Shown in pieces: positions 1 through 8,552 of a DNA stretch of 64,000 nucleotides; the stretch's first letter is position 1, and every line of letters starts with the position of its first letter. The notes below the pieces were generated by a model, which was not told the DNA's origin, ran no database searches, and saw only the letters and a program-made list of their open reading frames with translations. The DNA is taken from contig NZ_CAJHBQ010000001.1 of assembly GCF_904846685.1 (NCBI RefSeq), positions 806,001-870,000 of the forward strand. The letters run 5' to 3'. This stretch comes from Psychrobacter submarinus. Lineage in GTDB: Bacteria; Pseudomonadota; Gammaproteobacteria; Pseudomonadales; Moraxellaceae. Position numbers and translations under genes: made by a program.

Positions 1-391
1 CTTTAATAATCTAAAGTCAGACAATGGCGCCGTTGAGCACACTGGCGATAACCGCACTGGCGAAGGTGACGGTGATGATGAGCAAATCAAAATCAACTTA
101 GCCAACATTCCAGCGGATGTCAGTAAAGTCGCCGTTTGTGCCATTATCTATGAAGGCCAAGCCCGTAATCAAAACTTCGGTCAAGTAGGCGAAGCTTATA
201 TCCGTATCGTCAATGACAATGGTAATAGCGAAATCGCTCGTTACGACCTATCAGAAGATGGTAGTACTGAGACGGCTATGATCTTTGGCGAGCTATACCG
301 TCACAGTGGCGACTGGAAATTCCGCGCTGTCGGTCAAGGCTTTAGCGGCGGTTTAGGTCCATTAGCGTCTTCTTATGGTGTGAACGTCTAA
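1..391 (+). CDS. TerD-family stress protein, 3' part only
   Basis: The window opens inside this gene; about 129 C-terminal residues are visible, ending at the TAA at 389-391. The signature stretch [15 protein letters not shown] is the acidic calcium-binding loop typical of TerD/TerE/TerZ proteins, and the end reads [20 protein letters not shown], also characteristic. TerD proteins are cytosolic calcium-binding proteins of tellurite, phage and oxidative-stress resistance loci and are usually about 190 residues, so roughly one third is missing. It is the first visible gene of a Ter cluster followed by AIM24 and a second TerD gene on the same strand. Whether it should be called terD, terE or terZ cannot be decided from the fragment. 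Confidence 0.93.
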   Translation, partial: FNNLKSDNGAVEHTGDNRTGEGDGDDEQIKINLANIPADVSKVAVCAIIYEGQARNQNFGQVGEAYIRIVNDNGNSEIARYDLSEDGSTETAMIFGELYRHSGDWKFRAVGQGFSGGLGPLASSYGVNV

Positions 392-567
392 GGTTAGATT
401 CTCAAACCTTTACGCAGCAAGTATTCTCTATTAAAGCTAGCAAGTGCGATGATTATCCGTGTTTGTTGGCTTTAATTTTATTCACTCATCAACCGTCCAT
501 CTTCTTTATATCATTGATAGCAAAAATAAATGATCAGTTAAACGACTAGCTTAAGGATTTATTCGTT

Positions 568-1320
568 ATGGCCGCGACTTTTAGTTTAATAGGTACCATT
601 GAGCCTTTTTTGCACTGCAACCTGCAAAAAGGCGATTCGATCTATTGTGAAGCCAATGCTATGGTCATGATGGAGTCCAATCTTGAATTAAAAGGCAAGC
701 TTCAAGGCGGTATTATGCAGTCGCTCATGCGCCGCTTTGCCAATGATGAATCGCTGTTTCAGCAGCAGATTGAGGCCACAGGCGGTGAAGGCGATTGTCT
801 GCTCGCCCCTACGCTCGACGGCGACATGCAGATACTCGATGTTGGCGCGCAGCAATATACCTTAAGCGACGGCGCTTTTGTGGCTGCGCAAAAAGACGTC
901 GATATCAGAGCCAATATTCAGCGTAACCTTGGCGGTGCGGTATTTGGCGACACTGGCGGTTTTATGGTAATGCAAACTCAAGGTCAAGGCCAAGTCGTGG
1001 TCTCAGGCTTTGGTTCGCTATTTGAGATTGAAGTGGAGCCGGGTAAAGATGTCATCATTGATAATGGTCATGTGGTCTGCTGGGATTCTAATTTAGAGTA
1101 TAAACTCTCGGTCTCGACCAGTAAGAAGAAAGGCTTTATGGGTAATATCATCAACTCTGTCACCAGTGGCGAAGGTATGGTGCTGAACTTCTCAGGCTCA
1201 GGTAAAGTCATTATTTGCTCACGTAACCGTGACAGCTATCAAGGCTGGATTCAAAGCGTGTTAGGTAGCAATGCAGGTGGTCGCGGCGGCGGTGGCGGCT
1301 TTTTGGATAATATCCTATAA
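568..1320 (+). CDS. AIM24 / TIGR00266 family protein in the Ter cluster
   Basis: A 250-residue protein matching the AIM24 (DUF124, TIGR00266) family: a beta-helix-like fold of unknown biochemical role, related to a yeast mitochondrial biogenesis protein. The core segments MVMMESNLELKGKLQGGIMQS and the glycine-rich tail GGRGGGGGFLDNIL are what I recognise; no catalytic motif is visible. No signal peptide or membrane segment is seen, so it is probably cytosolic or peripheral. AAGGA lies about 10 bases before the ATG. It sits between two TerD genes (177 and 115 bp gaps), an arrangement known from Ter loci where AIM24-like proteins accompany TerD. A supporting role in membrane-linked stress response is an inference. 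Confidence 0.88.
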   Translation: MAATFSLIGTIEPFLHCNLQKGDSIYCEANAMVMMESNLELKGKLQGGIMQSLMRRFANDESLFQQQIEATGGEGDCLLAPTLDGDMQILDVGAQQYTLSDGAFVAAQKDVDIRANIQRNLGGAVFGDTGGFMVMQTQGQGQVVVSGFGSLFEIEVEPGKDVIIDNGHVVCWDSNLEYKLSVSTSKKKGFMGNIINSVTSGEGMVLNFSGSGKVIICSRNRDSYQGWIQSVLGSNAGGRGGGGGFLDNIL

Positions 1321-1435
1321 GTCGAAGCTGAAGACAAGACGCAGCCCTCAATTTCACTATAGTGCTTTATTTATAACATTATGAGTCGCTATTATCTTTT
1401 ATAAACACACTTATAACGACTAAAAGGAATACAAT

Positions 1436-2047
1436 ATGGCAGTAAGTCTACAAAAGGGACAGAAAATATCCTTAAGTAAAGAAGCAGGCGGCACGCTGAC
1501 CCAAGTCAAGCTGGGCCTCGGCTGGGATGTCGCGCAAGCACCGCAAGCGCAAAAAACTGGCTTGTTAGGTAAATTATTTGGCGGCGGTAGCGGCGGGGGC
1601 GACACTATCGATTTAGATGCTTCGTGCATTATGTTCGATAGCAACAAGCAAGCTGTCGATGCTATTTGGTTCGGTCAACTCCAATCCAAAGATGGCAGTA
1701 TCTTGCACACCGGTGATAATCGTACTGGCGCCGGCGACGGCGATGATGAAGTCATCAATGTTGATTTATCCAAAATTCCAGCTGCTGTGACCTCTTTAGT
1801 ATTTACGGTCAATAGCTTTACCGGTCAGACTTTTGAGACTGTTGAAAATGCTTTTTGCCGTATCGTCAATGCTAGTAACAACTCAGAGGTAGCGCGTTAT
1901 AACCTCTCAGCGCAAGGCGGACACACCGCGATGATTATGGCAAAAGTCTATCGCCATAATAATGAGTGGAAAATGCATGCTATCGGTGAGACCGCTTCTG
2001 GCCGCACCTTCCATGACTTAATGCCTGCTATCGCTCCGCATGCCTAA
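1436..2047 (+). CDS. TerD-family calcium-binding stress protein
   Basis: A complete 203-residue TerD-family protein. It begins with VSLQKGQKISLSKE, has the GLGWDVAQ segment near residue 30, a glycine-rich loop after GLLGKLFGG, the DLDASCIMFD strand, and the acidic calcium-site loop [15 protein letters not shown] near residues 90-105. Length agrees with the family. AAGGA seven bases before the ATG supports the start. It ends 96 bp before the end of terA on the other strand, with a bidirectional terminator between. TerD-family proteins bind calcium and are induced by tellurite and oxidative stress; individual function is not settled in the literature. Confidence 0.95.
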   Translation: MAVSLQKGQKISLSKEAGGTLTQVKLGLGWDVAQAPQAQKTGLLGKLFGGGSGGGDTIDLDASCIMFDSNKQAVDAIWFGQLQSKDGSILHTGDNRTGAGDGDDEVINVDLSKIPAAVTSLVFTVNSFTGQTFETVENAFCRIVNASNNSEVARYNLSAQGGHTAMIMAKVYRHNNEWKMHAIGETASGRTFHDLMPAIAPHA

Positions 2048-2071
2048 AAGTCAATTTGAATTTTTGCAAAA

Positions 2072-2105
2072 AAACAGCCTAGCTATACTAGATAGCTAGG
2101 CTGTT
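2072..2105. terminator. Bidirectional terminator between terD and terA
   Basis: A perfect inverted repeat with 14-base arms (AACAGCCTAGCTAT and its complement) and a short loop, with A-rich sequence on the left and TTTGCTTTAT on the right. It lies between convergent genes and can serve both. Confidence 0.8.
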
Positions 2106-2142
2106 TGCTTTATCAGCTCCAAACATTCACTCTGCCCCACTA

Positions 2143-3411
2143 CTATTTACTACCCCGCTTCCAGCTAAAACCCCAGTTAAAGGCTTTATCCATCTCTTTG
2201 TGTCCATTGAAGTATTGGTTAATGCGCTCGACATTGATACTGCCCTGCTGATTGACGAGCCGTGCAATTGCGCACATCGGCGCATTCCCCGCGCCTTCGG
2301 TCAATCGCGTTTCAATTGGCGGCTGCCCGGGCACATGTATCGTCACTACGCCATCGGTTTGTGCCCAATTAGGCACGCCCTCATAAATGAAAGCAAAGAT
2401 AAACACCTCTTGGATTTGCGACCACTGCTGACCGTTGATATCAAGCCATTCGCCATCGCTGACTTGCCCCGTTCTATCGTCAGCGCGCAGCAATACAAAA
2501 GGTGAGCCATTTAAGTTACCAAAGCGATTGCCTAGCGCTTGTATTAGGGTCTTCTCGCCGTTTTTTAAATGCACCATCGCGCCAATATCGAGATCGATAC
2601 CACCTGAACCGCGCTGCTTAAATAAATCTCCTAATAGGCCTTTTTTTGGCGCGGCTTTATCAGCATTCGGACGTTGATTCCAGTTCAGATTGACCGCTAT
2701 CTTACCGAAGTCATCACGCTTGGTAAGGTTAATACTGGATTGATTTTTGGTCAAAGTAATCTTGCTTAGATTCACTGAGGGGCTTGCTGGAATCGGCGGC
2801 GGATTGCTTTGAGCAGTGTTTTGATTACCATTACTTTGGGTACTGCGATTAGGTTTTTGGGTGTTAATGGCTTGTGATTGACTCTGATTTTGTTCAGGTG
2901 CTTCATCAGCAATCTCTACTCCGAAATGCTCAGATAAAGGTTTCAGGCCACCGTTAAACCCTTGCGCGATAAATCGAAACTTCCAGTTGCCTTGACGACG
3001 ATAGCACTCTGCTAAGATAATGGCTTTTTCATCACGGCCTGCGCTACTCAGCTGACAAGTTATTAGCACTTGGCTGCCTTGTAGCACTTGAATATCGACG
3101 TCCCCTAATTGCGAGAGCGTCTGATTGCTAGAAAAAGCCAGCGCAATTTTTTCAATCTCATTGGCTTGTGCAGGTAGGTTAATATCAAAAAATCCATCGC
3201 TATCGTGCCCGCGAAAGCTGACGCTTCCATCATCGCTACGCGTCTGACCATAAAAAATCATGTCACCGTCACCGCGTACTTTCCCGCTACTAGTTAGGCG
3301 ATAAGCGGCGCAATCGATTGCGTTATGACTCAAAATACGAATGCTAATATTGTCATTAGGCAGCGGCGCATTAGCACCCGCTACTAATTCTTGCGGCTGG
3401 GTTTGACTCAT
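2143..3411 (-). CDS. terA: TerA-like protein with two TerD-type domains
   Basis: A 422-residue protein with two TerD-type halves. The first (about residues 15-165) carries a divergent loop (YGQTRSDDGSVSFRGHDSDG) and ends WKFRFIAQGFNGGL. A low-complexity Gln/Asn/Ser/Pro linker follows (about 170-212). The second half (215-422) has LRADDRTGQVSDGEW and closes with FNGHKEMDKAFNWGFSWKRGSK, the ending typical of TerA. AAGGA eight bases before the ATG supports the start. The gene converges on the terD cluster and is divergent from the ATP-grasp gene. TerA binds TerD-like partners in stress complexes; its role here is inferred from the family. Confidence 0.88.
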   Translation of the reverse strand: MSQTQPQELVAGANAPLPNDNISIRILSHNAIDCAAYRLTSSGKVRGDGDMIFYGQTRSDDGSVSFRGHDSDGFFDINLPAQANEIEKIALAFSSNQTLSQLGDVDIQVLQGSQVLITCQLSSAGRDEKAIILAECYRRQGNWKFRFIAQGFNGGLKPLSEHFGVEIADEAPEQNQSQSQAINTQKPNRSTQSNGNQNTAQSNPPPIPASPSVNLSKITLTKNQSSINLTKRDDFGKIAVNLNWNQRPNADKAAPKKGLLGDLFKQRGSGGIDLDIGAMVHLKNGEKTLIQALGNRFGNLNGSPFVLLRADDRTGQVSDGEWLDINGQQWSQIQEVFIFAFIYEGVPNWAQTDGVVTIHVPGQPPIETRLTEGAGNAPMCAIARLVNQQGSINVERINQYFNGHKEMDKAFNWGFSWKRGSK

Positions 3412-3605
3412 TATATTGTCCTTTTACTATTTGTCGTCTTTTTAGCTAGCTGCGAAAGCCATTTGTGGATGATTCACTTGAAGATGATTATATACTAGCA
3501 CGGATATGAGGCTAGTTTTATAGCGACTTATCGCTTAGCTTTGGGCAAAATTATTTTAAGAATGAGCGCACTATAAGCAGTTATCAGTCAGCGTATTTGT
3601 ATATA

Positions 3606-4778
3606 ATGACCACAAGTATTTTTAAAGTTTTGACAATCATGGACAGTGTTATGGCTAATAAAGTGAATGGCAGTGAACCAATAATAGCGGCTTGGCTTGC
3701 TGAAGGACAATCGAGCCAGCGCGATATGCTTGAGAGTCTGCAAGCGCTTAAGGCGCAATCTATAACACCTTTCACCATAATCGCTTCACATCGCCATGAC
3801 CGTCCTGAGATATTTGAGTTTGCTGATACTATCTTTCGTGAGCCTTATAAAGCAGCAACCAGTAAAGAGATAAGCATCAACCCAGCCCCTGCTGAGCGTT
3901 GGCAGTTCGTACTAGAACAGGCTAAGAAAAACCATGTCAAAGTACTGCTGACTGGCCGCAATAGTCGCGATTATGAGGTGCATAGAGACTTATTTACCCA
4001 AGCTGGTATCCGGCTACTAACCGGAGCCACTAGCGTTACGGCACTTGAGACTATCGATGATAAGTTTGCTTTTATGCAGCACTGCCTTGCACACAACATT
4101 CCTGTGGCAACCGCTTGGCGCTTTGATACGACCGCTGAGCTCGAAGCCCTGCTCGCTAAACATAGCCAACAAAGACTATGCGTAAAGCCTGTGACGGGCA
4201 TATTCGCGCAAGGATTTTGGCGACTAGACGCAGGTTTCGATAGCGATTGTCAGTACGATAGCTTTGAGCATTTATACTTCACCGACAGCAAAAAGATTAG
4301 CACTGAGCAATTTGTCAACGCTTACGCCAATAGTCAAATGGTACACAAGCGCCCTATTCCTATGTTGCTTATGCCCTATCTATCAGGGCGCGAGTATTCT
4401 ATCGATGTGGTCTGTGAATATGGCGAAGTGCTGGCGGCAGTCACCCGCTACAAAGAGGGCAAAATTCAGCACATAGGCTACGACAAGGCTGTGATGGAAG
4501 TCGTCACTGCGCTCATAAAAGCCTTTAACTGTGATGGTATCGTCAGCGTACAAACCAAACAGAATGACGAGGGGCAGCACTGTGTGTTAGAGATTAACTC
4601 TCGCCCCTCTGGCGGTATTGGCTACACCGCCCATAGTGGTATCGATCTAACCCAAATCGGCTTTGGCTATTGGCTCGGCTTAACCGACAAGCCAAAACTT
4701 AGTGATAGTATTGAGCAAATCACTCCTTGTCAGATACGTTCTATCGTGACGAGCGTCAAGGTTGAAACAGACGTATAA
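3606..4778 (+). CDS. ATP-grasp ligase of the Ter biosynthetic arm
   Basis: About 390 residues. After WLAEGQSSQRDML, the start typical of Ter-linked ATP-grasp proteins, comes a Rossmann-like N-domain, then an ATP-grasp core: DDKFAFMQHCLAHNIPVATAW, RLCVKPVTGIFAQGF, MPYLSGREYSIDVVCEYGE and the Mg-binding end VLEINSRPSGG. The family joins a carboxylate to an amine or thiol through an acyl-phosphate; the substrate here is unknown. The start is uncertain: ATG at 3606, 3639 and 3651 (and TTG 3597) are in frame and none has a good Shine-Dalgarno; 3651 would best fit the usual family length. The gene stands apart from the PRTase operon, separated by sotB on the opposite strand. Confidence 0.85.
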   Translation: MTTSIFKVLTIMDSVMANKVNGSEPIIAAWLAEGQSSQRDMLESLQALKAQSITPFTIIASHRHDRPEIFEFADTIFREPYKAATSKEISINPAPAERWQFVLEQAKKNHVKVLLTGRNSRDYEVHRDLFTQAGIRLLTGATSVTALETIDDKFAFMQHCLAHNIPVATAWRFDTTAELEALLAKHSQQRLCVKPVTGIFAQGFWRLDAGFDSDCQYDSFEHLYFTDSKKISTEQFVNAYANSQMVHKRPIPMLLMPYLSGREYSIDVVCEYGEVLAAVTRYKEGKIQHIGYDKAVMEVVTALIKAFNCDGIVSVQTKQNDEGQHCVLEINSRPSGGIGYTAHSGIDLTQIGFGYWLGLTDKPKLSDSIEQITPCQIRSIVTSVKVETDV

Positions 4779-4812
4779 GGACAGTAGCGTGCTTGCAAAA
4801 AGATAAACTATC

Positions 4813-6009
4813 TCAGCTATTATGACTCAGCTCAGGAAAGCGCCTAACCATATATACCATCACTATTAGAGCAAGGGCTGCTATCGCCGCACCGACAAAG
4901 CCCACGCTCGATAAGGAGATATAAGTCACCGCGTAGCCGCCAAGTAGCGCGCCCATTCCGATGCCTAAATTGATAATCGCTGAGAACATCGCCATGACCA
5001 TATCTTGCGCATTAACATCAATCTCGATGACTTTAGACTGAATGGTTAGCATCAACAAAATCATCGCTGTGCCCCAAACCACCGTCACGATACTCAGTAG
5101 CCAGATCGAGCTGACCGCCCACAACATCAGCATCATCGCCGCCAGTATCAATACGGTAGATATCAGCATAAGCCTTGTGGTTGAGCGCTCATTCCAGCGG
5201 CTAAAGATATAACTACCGATAAGGCCAGCACCGCCGAACAAGAGTAATATAAAGGTGACTTGGTTCTCACTAATAGTGCCGATCTTACTCATAAAAGGTT
5301 CGATGTATGAGTAAGCGGCGTAGTCAGCAGTGAACACCACAAAACAGAATAAATAAAGACAAATGAGCAGCGGGTTTCTGAGCAGCTCAGGCAGCTTACT
5401 AAAGGAGCCATCGAACATACTAGGCAGATCTGGCAGTAGCTTAGCTTGCAAAATAAAGACGATAAAAGCGATGATACCGATACCTGCAAAAGTGGTACGC
5501 CAGCCAAACCATTGACCTAGTATGCGTCCTATAGGCACTCCTAATACAAGCGCTAAAGATGTGCCAGTCGCTAATATACTCAGTGCTAAGGCTTTTTTGC
5601 CTTGCGGTGCGACTCGCAGGGCTATCGCAGCCGTAATCGCCCAAAATATTGCATGCGAGAGTGCGATACCCACGCGGCTAATGAGCAGTACGTTAAAGCT
5701 CCAAGCAAACACTGATAGCGCGTGACTGGCGATAAATACAGCAAATAGAGCAAGCAGCAAACGTTTACGCTCGAGGCGAGTGGTCAGCAGCATGAGTGGC
5801 AGAGACATAGCGGCAACCACCCAAGCATAGAGCGTCAGCATCCAGCCTGTCTCTGCAGTCGTAATCGAAAAATCTTGAGCAATATCACTCAATAGCGCCA
5901 CAGGCACGAACTCAGTCGTATTGACGACAAAGGCGCTCACCCCCATTAATATCACTTGAAAATATTTGCTTCGGCGAGAAGCGGAATTGGGCTCTGGAGG
6001 GGGTTCCAT
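4813..6009 (-). CDS. sotB: SotB-type MFS efflux transporter
   Basis: A 398-residue major facilitator with 12 predicted membrane segments. The N-terminal half has FVVNTTEFVPVALLSDIAQ, YAWVVAAMSLPLMLLTTRLERK and RVGIALSHAIFWAITA, which closely resemble E. coli SotB, an inner-membrane exporter of sugars and IPTG. The gene lies in reverse orientation between the ATP-grasp and TRSP-PRTase genes, 35 bp from the end of the former and 440 bp from the start of the latter. Family assignment is strong; the substrate is not. Export of the Ter-pathway product is speculative, and sotB may simply be an insertion into the island. Confidence 0.85.
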   Translation of the reverse strand: MEPPPEPNSASRRSKYFQVILMGVSAFVVNTTEFVPVALLSDIAQDFSITTAETGWMLTLYAWVVAAMSLPLMLLTTRLERKRLLLALFAVFIASHALSVFAWSFNVLLISRVGIALSHAIFWAITAAIALRVAPQGKKALALSILATGTSLALVLGVPIGRILGQWFGWRTTFAGIGIIAFIVFILQAKLLPDLPSMFDGSFSKLPELLRNPLLICLYLFCFVVFTADYAAYSYIEPFMSKIGTISENQVTFILLLFGGAGLIGSYIFSRWNERSTTRLMLISTVLILAAMMLMLWAVSSIWLLSIVTVVWGTAMILLMLTIQSKVIEIDVNAQDMVMAMFSAIINLGIGMGALLGGYAVTYISLSSVGFVGAAIAALALIVMVYMVRRFPELSHNS

Positions 6010-6448
6010 AGAATCTACTCTATAGGGGAGCCAAAATGGTAATATTGGCCCAATAAGTAAAGGAATAGCGCAAGGAAGATAGACCGTTAGGCTTATAGCA
6101 TCACCGAACTATCATCTCTTTCGTTACTATTGTAAAAAACACCAACACTGTGACATTCTATTGGTAATTGATATATGTTGATAAGAAATGCTGAGCCAAT
6201 ATACTTTTGGTTTAGAGTTTAGAGTAAAAGTGAACGCTAAAAACAGCTACTTTTTTAGGGGAATTTAATCGTAATCTCGTCACTAAGCAAGCTTAATTTA
6301 GTAAACAAAGTTACGACGATTTGTAAGCAGTAGTGATAAGTCAAAAAGCACTTCAACAAGCCGTTAAATAAGAAATCAAACCCTTAGATAAATGGGACAA
6401 AATCTCGACTATAAAAACCGCTTTAAATAGTTAGGTTAAGGAATATGA
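6010..6448. other. 439-bp divergent intergenic region between sotB and TRSP-PRTase gene
   Basis: AT-rich, with no convincing ORF or tRNA. It must hold promoters for both flanking genes. AAGGA lies eight bases before the ATG at 6449. Scattered A/T-rich hexamers could be promoter boxes, but none forms a pair good enough to call, and no long palindrome was seen. Confidence 0.4.
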
Positions 6449-7711
6449 ATGTCAGCTAAACCACAAAGTACGACCATTACTCTGCCTCGCGGCGCACTAG
6501 ATCTCACTTATCAGACTCATAACAAAAATGATAATACATATCAGCTCAAAGACTTGCTTGGCTTTGCGCAGCGGATCAATCCCAAACGAGCATTCTTATT
6601 CGTCTCCAAGGTCTTAGGTCGCCATATTCCTGTCGCGCCTAGCATCATGCGCGGCGCTTTTACCGATTTGGCAAACTTAGTACCGGATAATCTGCCTGAG
6701 CCTATTTTGGTCGTTGGTATGGCAGAAACAGCGGTAGGACTATCGGCAGGCGTGCATCAAGCGCTACAAACGCGCTACCCAGATGCTTTACTACTAAACT
6801 CTACCCGTCACGCTCAGCATAACGAAGACAATGACGAAGCGTTATTCACTACCTTTAGCGAAGATCATAGTCATGCCAGCCAGCATTTGATTTATCAAAG
6901 TCGCGATAAAAACATACAATCGCAGCTCCTCGCCAGCAGAACCTTAATCATGGTCGATGATGAAGCCTCAACTGGTAATACCTGCGTCAATGTAGTGACC
7001 GCACTACGTCACGCTGGTCTAAGCCAGTTAAAACAAGTGCATCTGACGACTTTGGTGGATTGGTCACTCAATCAAGAGGCAACTGACCAAGAGGTAACTG
7101 ACGACGATGACCACATCTCTACTCGCATGCCTAATATCGACTTTCAACGTCATCATTTATTATCAGGCGCTTGGCAGTGGACAGACGCGCCGAACCCTGA
7201 GCCTATCACTATGCCTGTAGTCGATACCACCGAGGCAGGCTCGCAGCCGTTGGGTAATACAGGCAATTGGGGACGATTTCCAACATTGGATAGTACGGAT
7301 GGCTTTGACGGTTACTTAGAGCGTTTCCAGCAAGCTTTTGCATACTTCGATGATAAGCGGAATTTTGATAAAGGTAAGCTACCCAAGCGGATTTTAGTAT
7401 TAGGCAGCAATGAGTTTGTCTGGTTACCGTTTTTATTAGCCGAGTGGCTGGAGGCTAAAACCAAAGAGGTCAGCCAAAATTCAACGGTTAAATTCAGCGC
7501 ATTAACGCGCTCGCCCATTGCGTTAGGTGGCGCTATTCACACGATGCTCAGCTTCCATGATAACTATGGCCTTGGTATGACAAACTTTGTCTATAATGTT
7601 GAGCCAAAAGACTGGGGCTTGATTGTGCTGTGTGTGGAGACCGCTAGCGATAGCGTGGATAGTATGTGGCAAGGTTTAGATAATGTATTGGTTGTAGGGG
7701 CAGATCTATGA
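6449..7711 (+). CDS. PRTase with C-terminal TRSP domain (Ter pathway)
   Basis: A 420-residue protein. Residues about 40-200 are an orotate-PRTase-like domain; the PRPP-binding motif LIMVDDEASTGNT is at about 166-178. After an acidic linker, the C-terminal part (about 270-420) is the TRSP domain, named for the motif seen here at 353-356 in SALTRSPIALGG. PRTases of this clade are restricted mainly to Ter operons and are predicted to form or break an N-glycosidic bond with PRPP. The stop overlaps the start of the HAD gene by four bases (ATGA), implying translational coupling. AAGGA before the ATG supports the start. Substrate unknown. Confidence 0.88.
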   Translation: MSAKPQSTTITLPRGALDLTYQTHNKNDNTYQLKDLLGFAQRINPKRAFLFVSKVLGRHIPVAPSIMRGAFTDLANLVPDNLPEPILVVGMAETAVGLSAGVHQALQTRYPDALLLNSTRHAQHNEDNDEALFTTFSEDHSHASQHLIYQSRDKNIQSQLLASRTLIMVDDEASTGNTCVNVVTALRHAGLSQLKQVHLTTLVDWSLNQEATDQEVTDDDDHISTRMPNIDFQRHHLLSGAWQWTDAPNPEPITMPVVDTTEAGSQPLGNTGNWGRFPTLDSTDGFDGYLERFQQAFAYFDDKRNFDKGKLPKRILVLGSNEFVWLPFLLAEWLEAKTKEVSQNSTVKFSALTRSPIALGGAIHTMLSFHDNYGLGMTNFVYNVEPKDWGLIVLCVETASDSVDSMWQGLDNVLVVGADL

Positions 7712-8538
7712 CTATCTCTTTCTTTCAAGCGAGTCCTGATATAATAAAGCCCTACGCGCTCATGGATTTAGACGATACGCTATTTCAGACGCAGCGCAAA
7801 ATAGATGCGTGGAATTTGCCAACGTCCAAAGCTGAAAACTTAGTGTGTGCGAGTGTCAATAAACAGGGCGAGCCGCTGAGCTTTATGAGTCAGCGACAAG
7901 CAAGCTTTGTTAATTGGTTATTAGCGAGTACTGAGTTGATAGTGGTCACTGCCCGCGATCGCAAAGAGATCAAACGGGTGAGACTGCCCTTTGATAGTTG
8001 GCAGGTATTGACTCATGGGGCGATTGTTTTAACTCAAGAAGGCAAGCTTGAGACGCAGTGGCAGCAGCGCATGTATAGCAAGCTTGCGCCATTGCAGGAG
8101 AAGCTGGGGCAGCTAAGCCAGTTATTTACGCAGCACAGCAGCAGCGACAACAGCCATTTAAAGTTTACCGCGCATAAAGATCATTTTAATAACGGCACTG
8201 AAAATAAAGAACTGACCATCTATCTTGCTATCAAACACGCGCAAAAAAATCATCAAGCTCTGATACAGCTCGCTGAGCAGTTGCCTAAATTGATACGAAA
8301 CTTTGATCAAGACTTCTATGTGCATGTCAATGCAAATAACTTAGCCATTTTGCCGCATGCTGTGCACAAGCGTCATGCGGTAGAGTTCTTGCTAGAGCAG
8401 CACTTAGAGAGCAGCAGGCCAAGCTTTGGCTTTGGTGATAGCTTAGCCGATTTGCCGTTTTTGCAGCTACTAGACTGGTACGGGATGCCCAATCATGGTC
8501 AGCTACATGATCAATATAATCCTCAACATTTAAAATAA
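7708..8538 (+). CDS. HAD-superfamily hydrolase of the Ter pathway
   Basis: A 276-residue HAD phosphatase. Motif I is DLDDT at residues 20-24 (nucleophile D20, acid D22), motif II the threonine in VVTARD at 79-84, and motif IV GDSLAD at 243-248; a cap domain lies between. Start codon overlaps the upstream PRTase stop by four bases, and the PELOTA-PRTase gene follows after 14 bases, so the three form one operon. A phosphatase beside two PRTases would fit removal of a phosphate from a nucleotide-like intermediate; that step is inference from comparative genomics, not shown here. Confidence 0.87.
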   Translation: MTISFFQASPDIIKPYALMDLDDTLFQTQRKIDAWNLPTSKAENLVCASVNKQGEPLSFMSQRQASFVNWLLASTELIVVTARDRKEIKRVRLPFDSWQVLTHGAIVLTQEGKLETQWQQRMYSKLAPLQEKLGQLSQLFTQHSSSDNSHLKFTAHKDHFNNGTENKELTIYLAIKHAQKNHQALIQLAEQLPKLIRNFDQDFYVHVNANNLAILPHAVHKRHAVEFLLEQHLESSRPSFGFGDSLADLPFLQLLDWYGMPNHGQLHDQYNPQHLK

Positions 8539-8552
8539 CTATAGAGCCTGCA

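Noticed and set aside
4813..6009. Purine or arsenic exporter
   Set aside because: The N-terminal motifs fit SotB best; substrate cannot be read from the sequence, and the arsenic genes lie 14 kb away.
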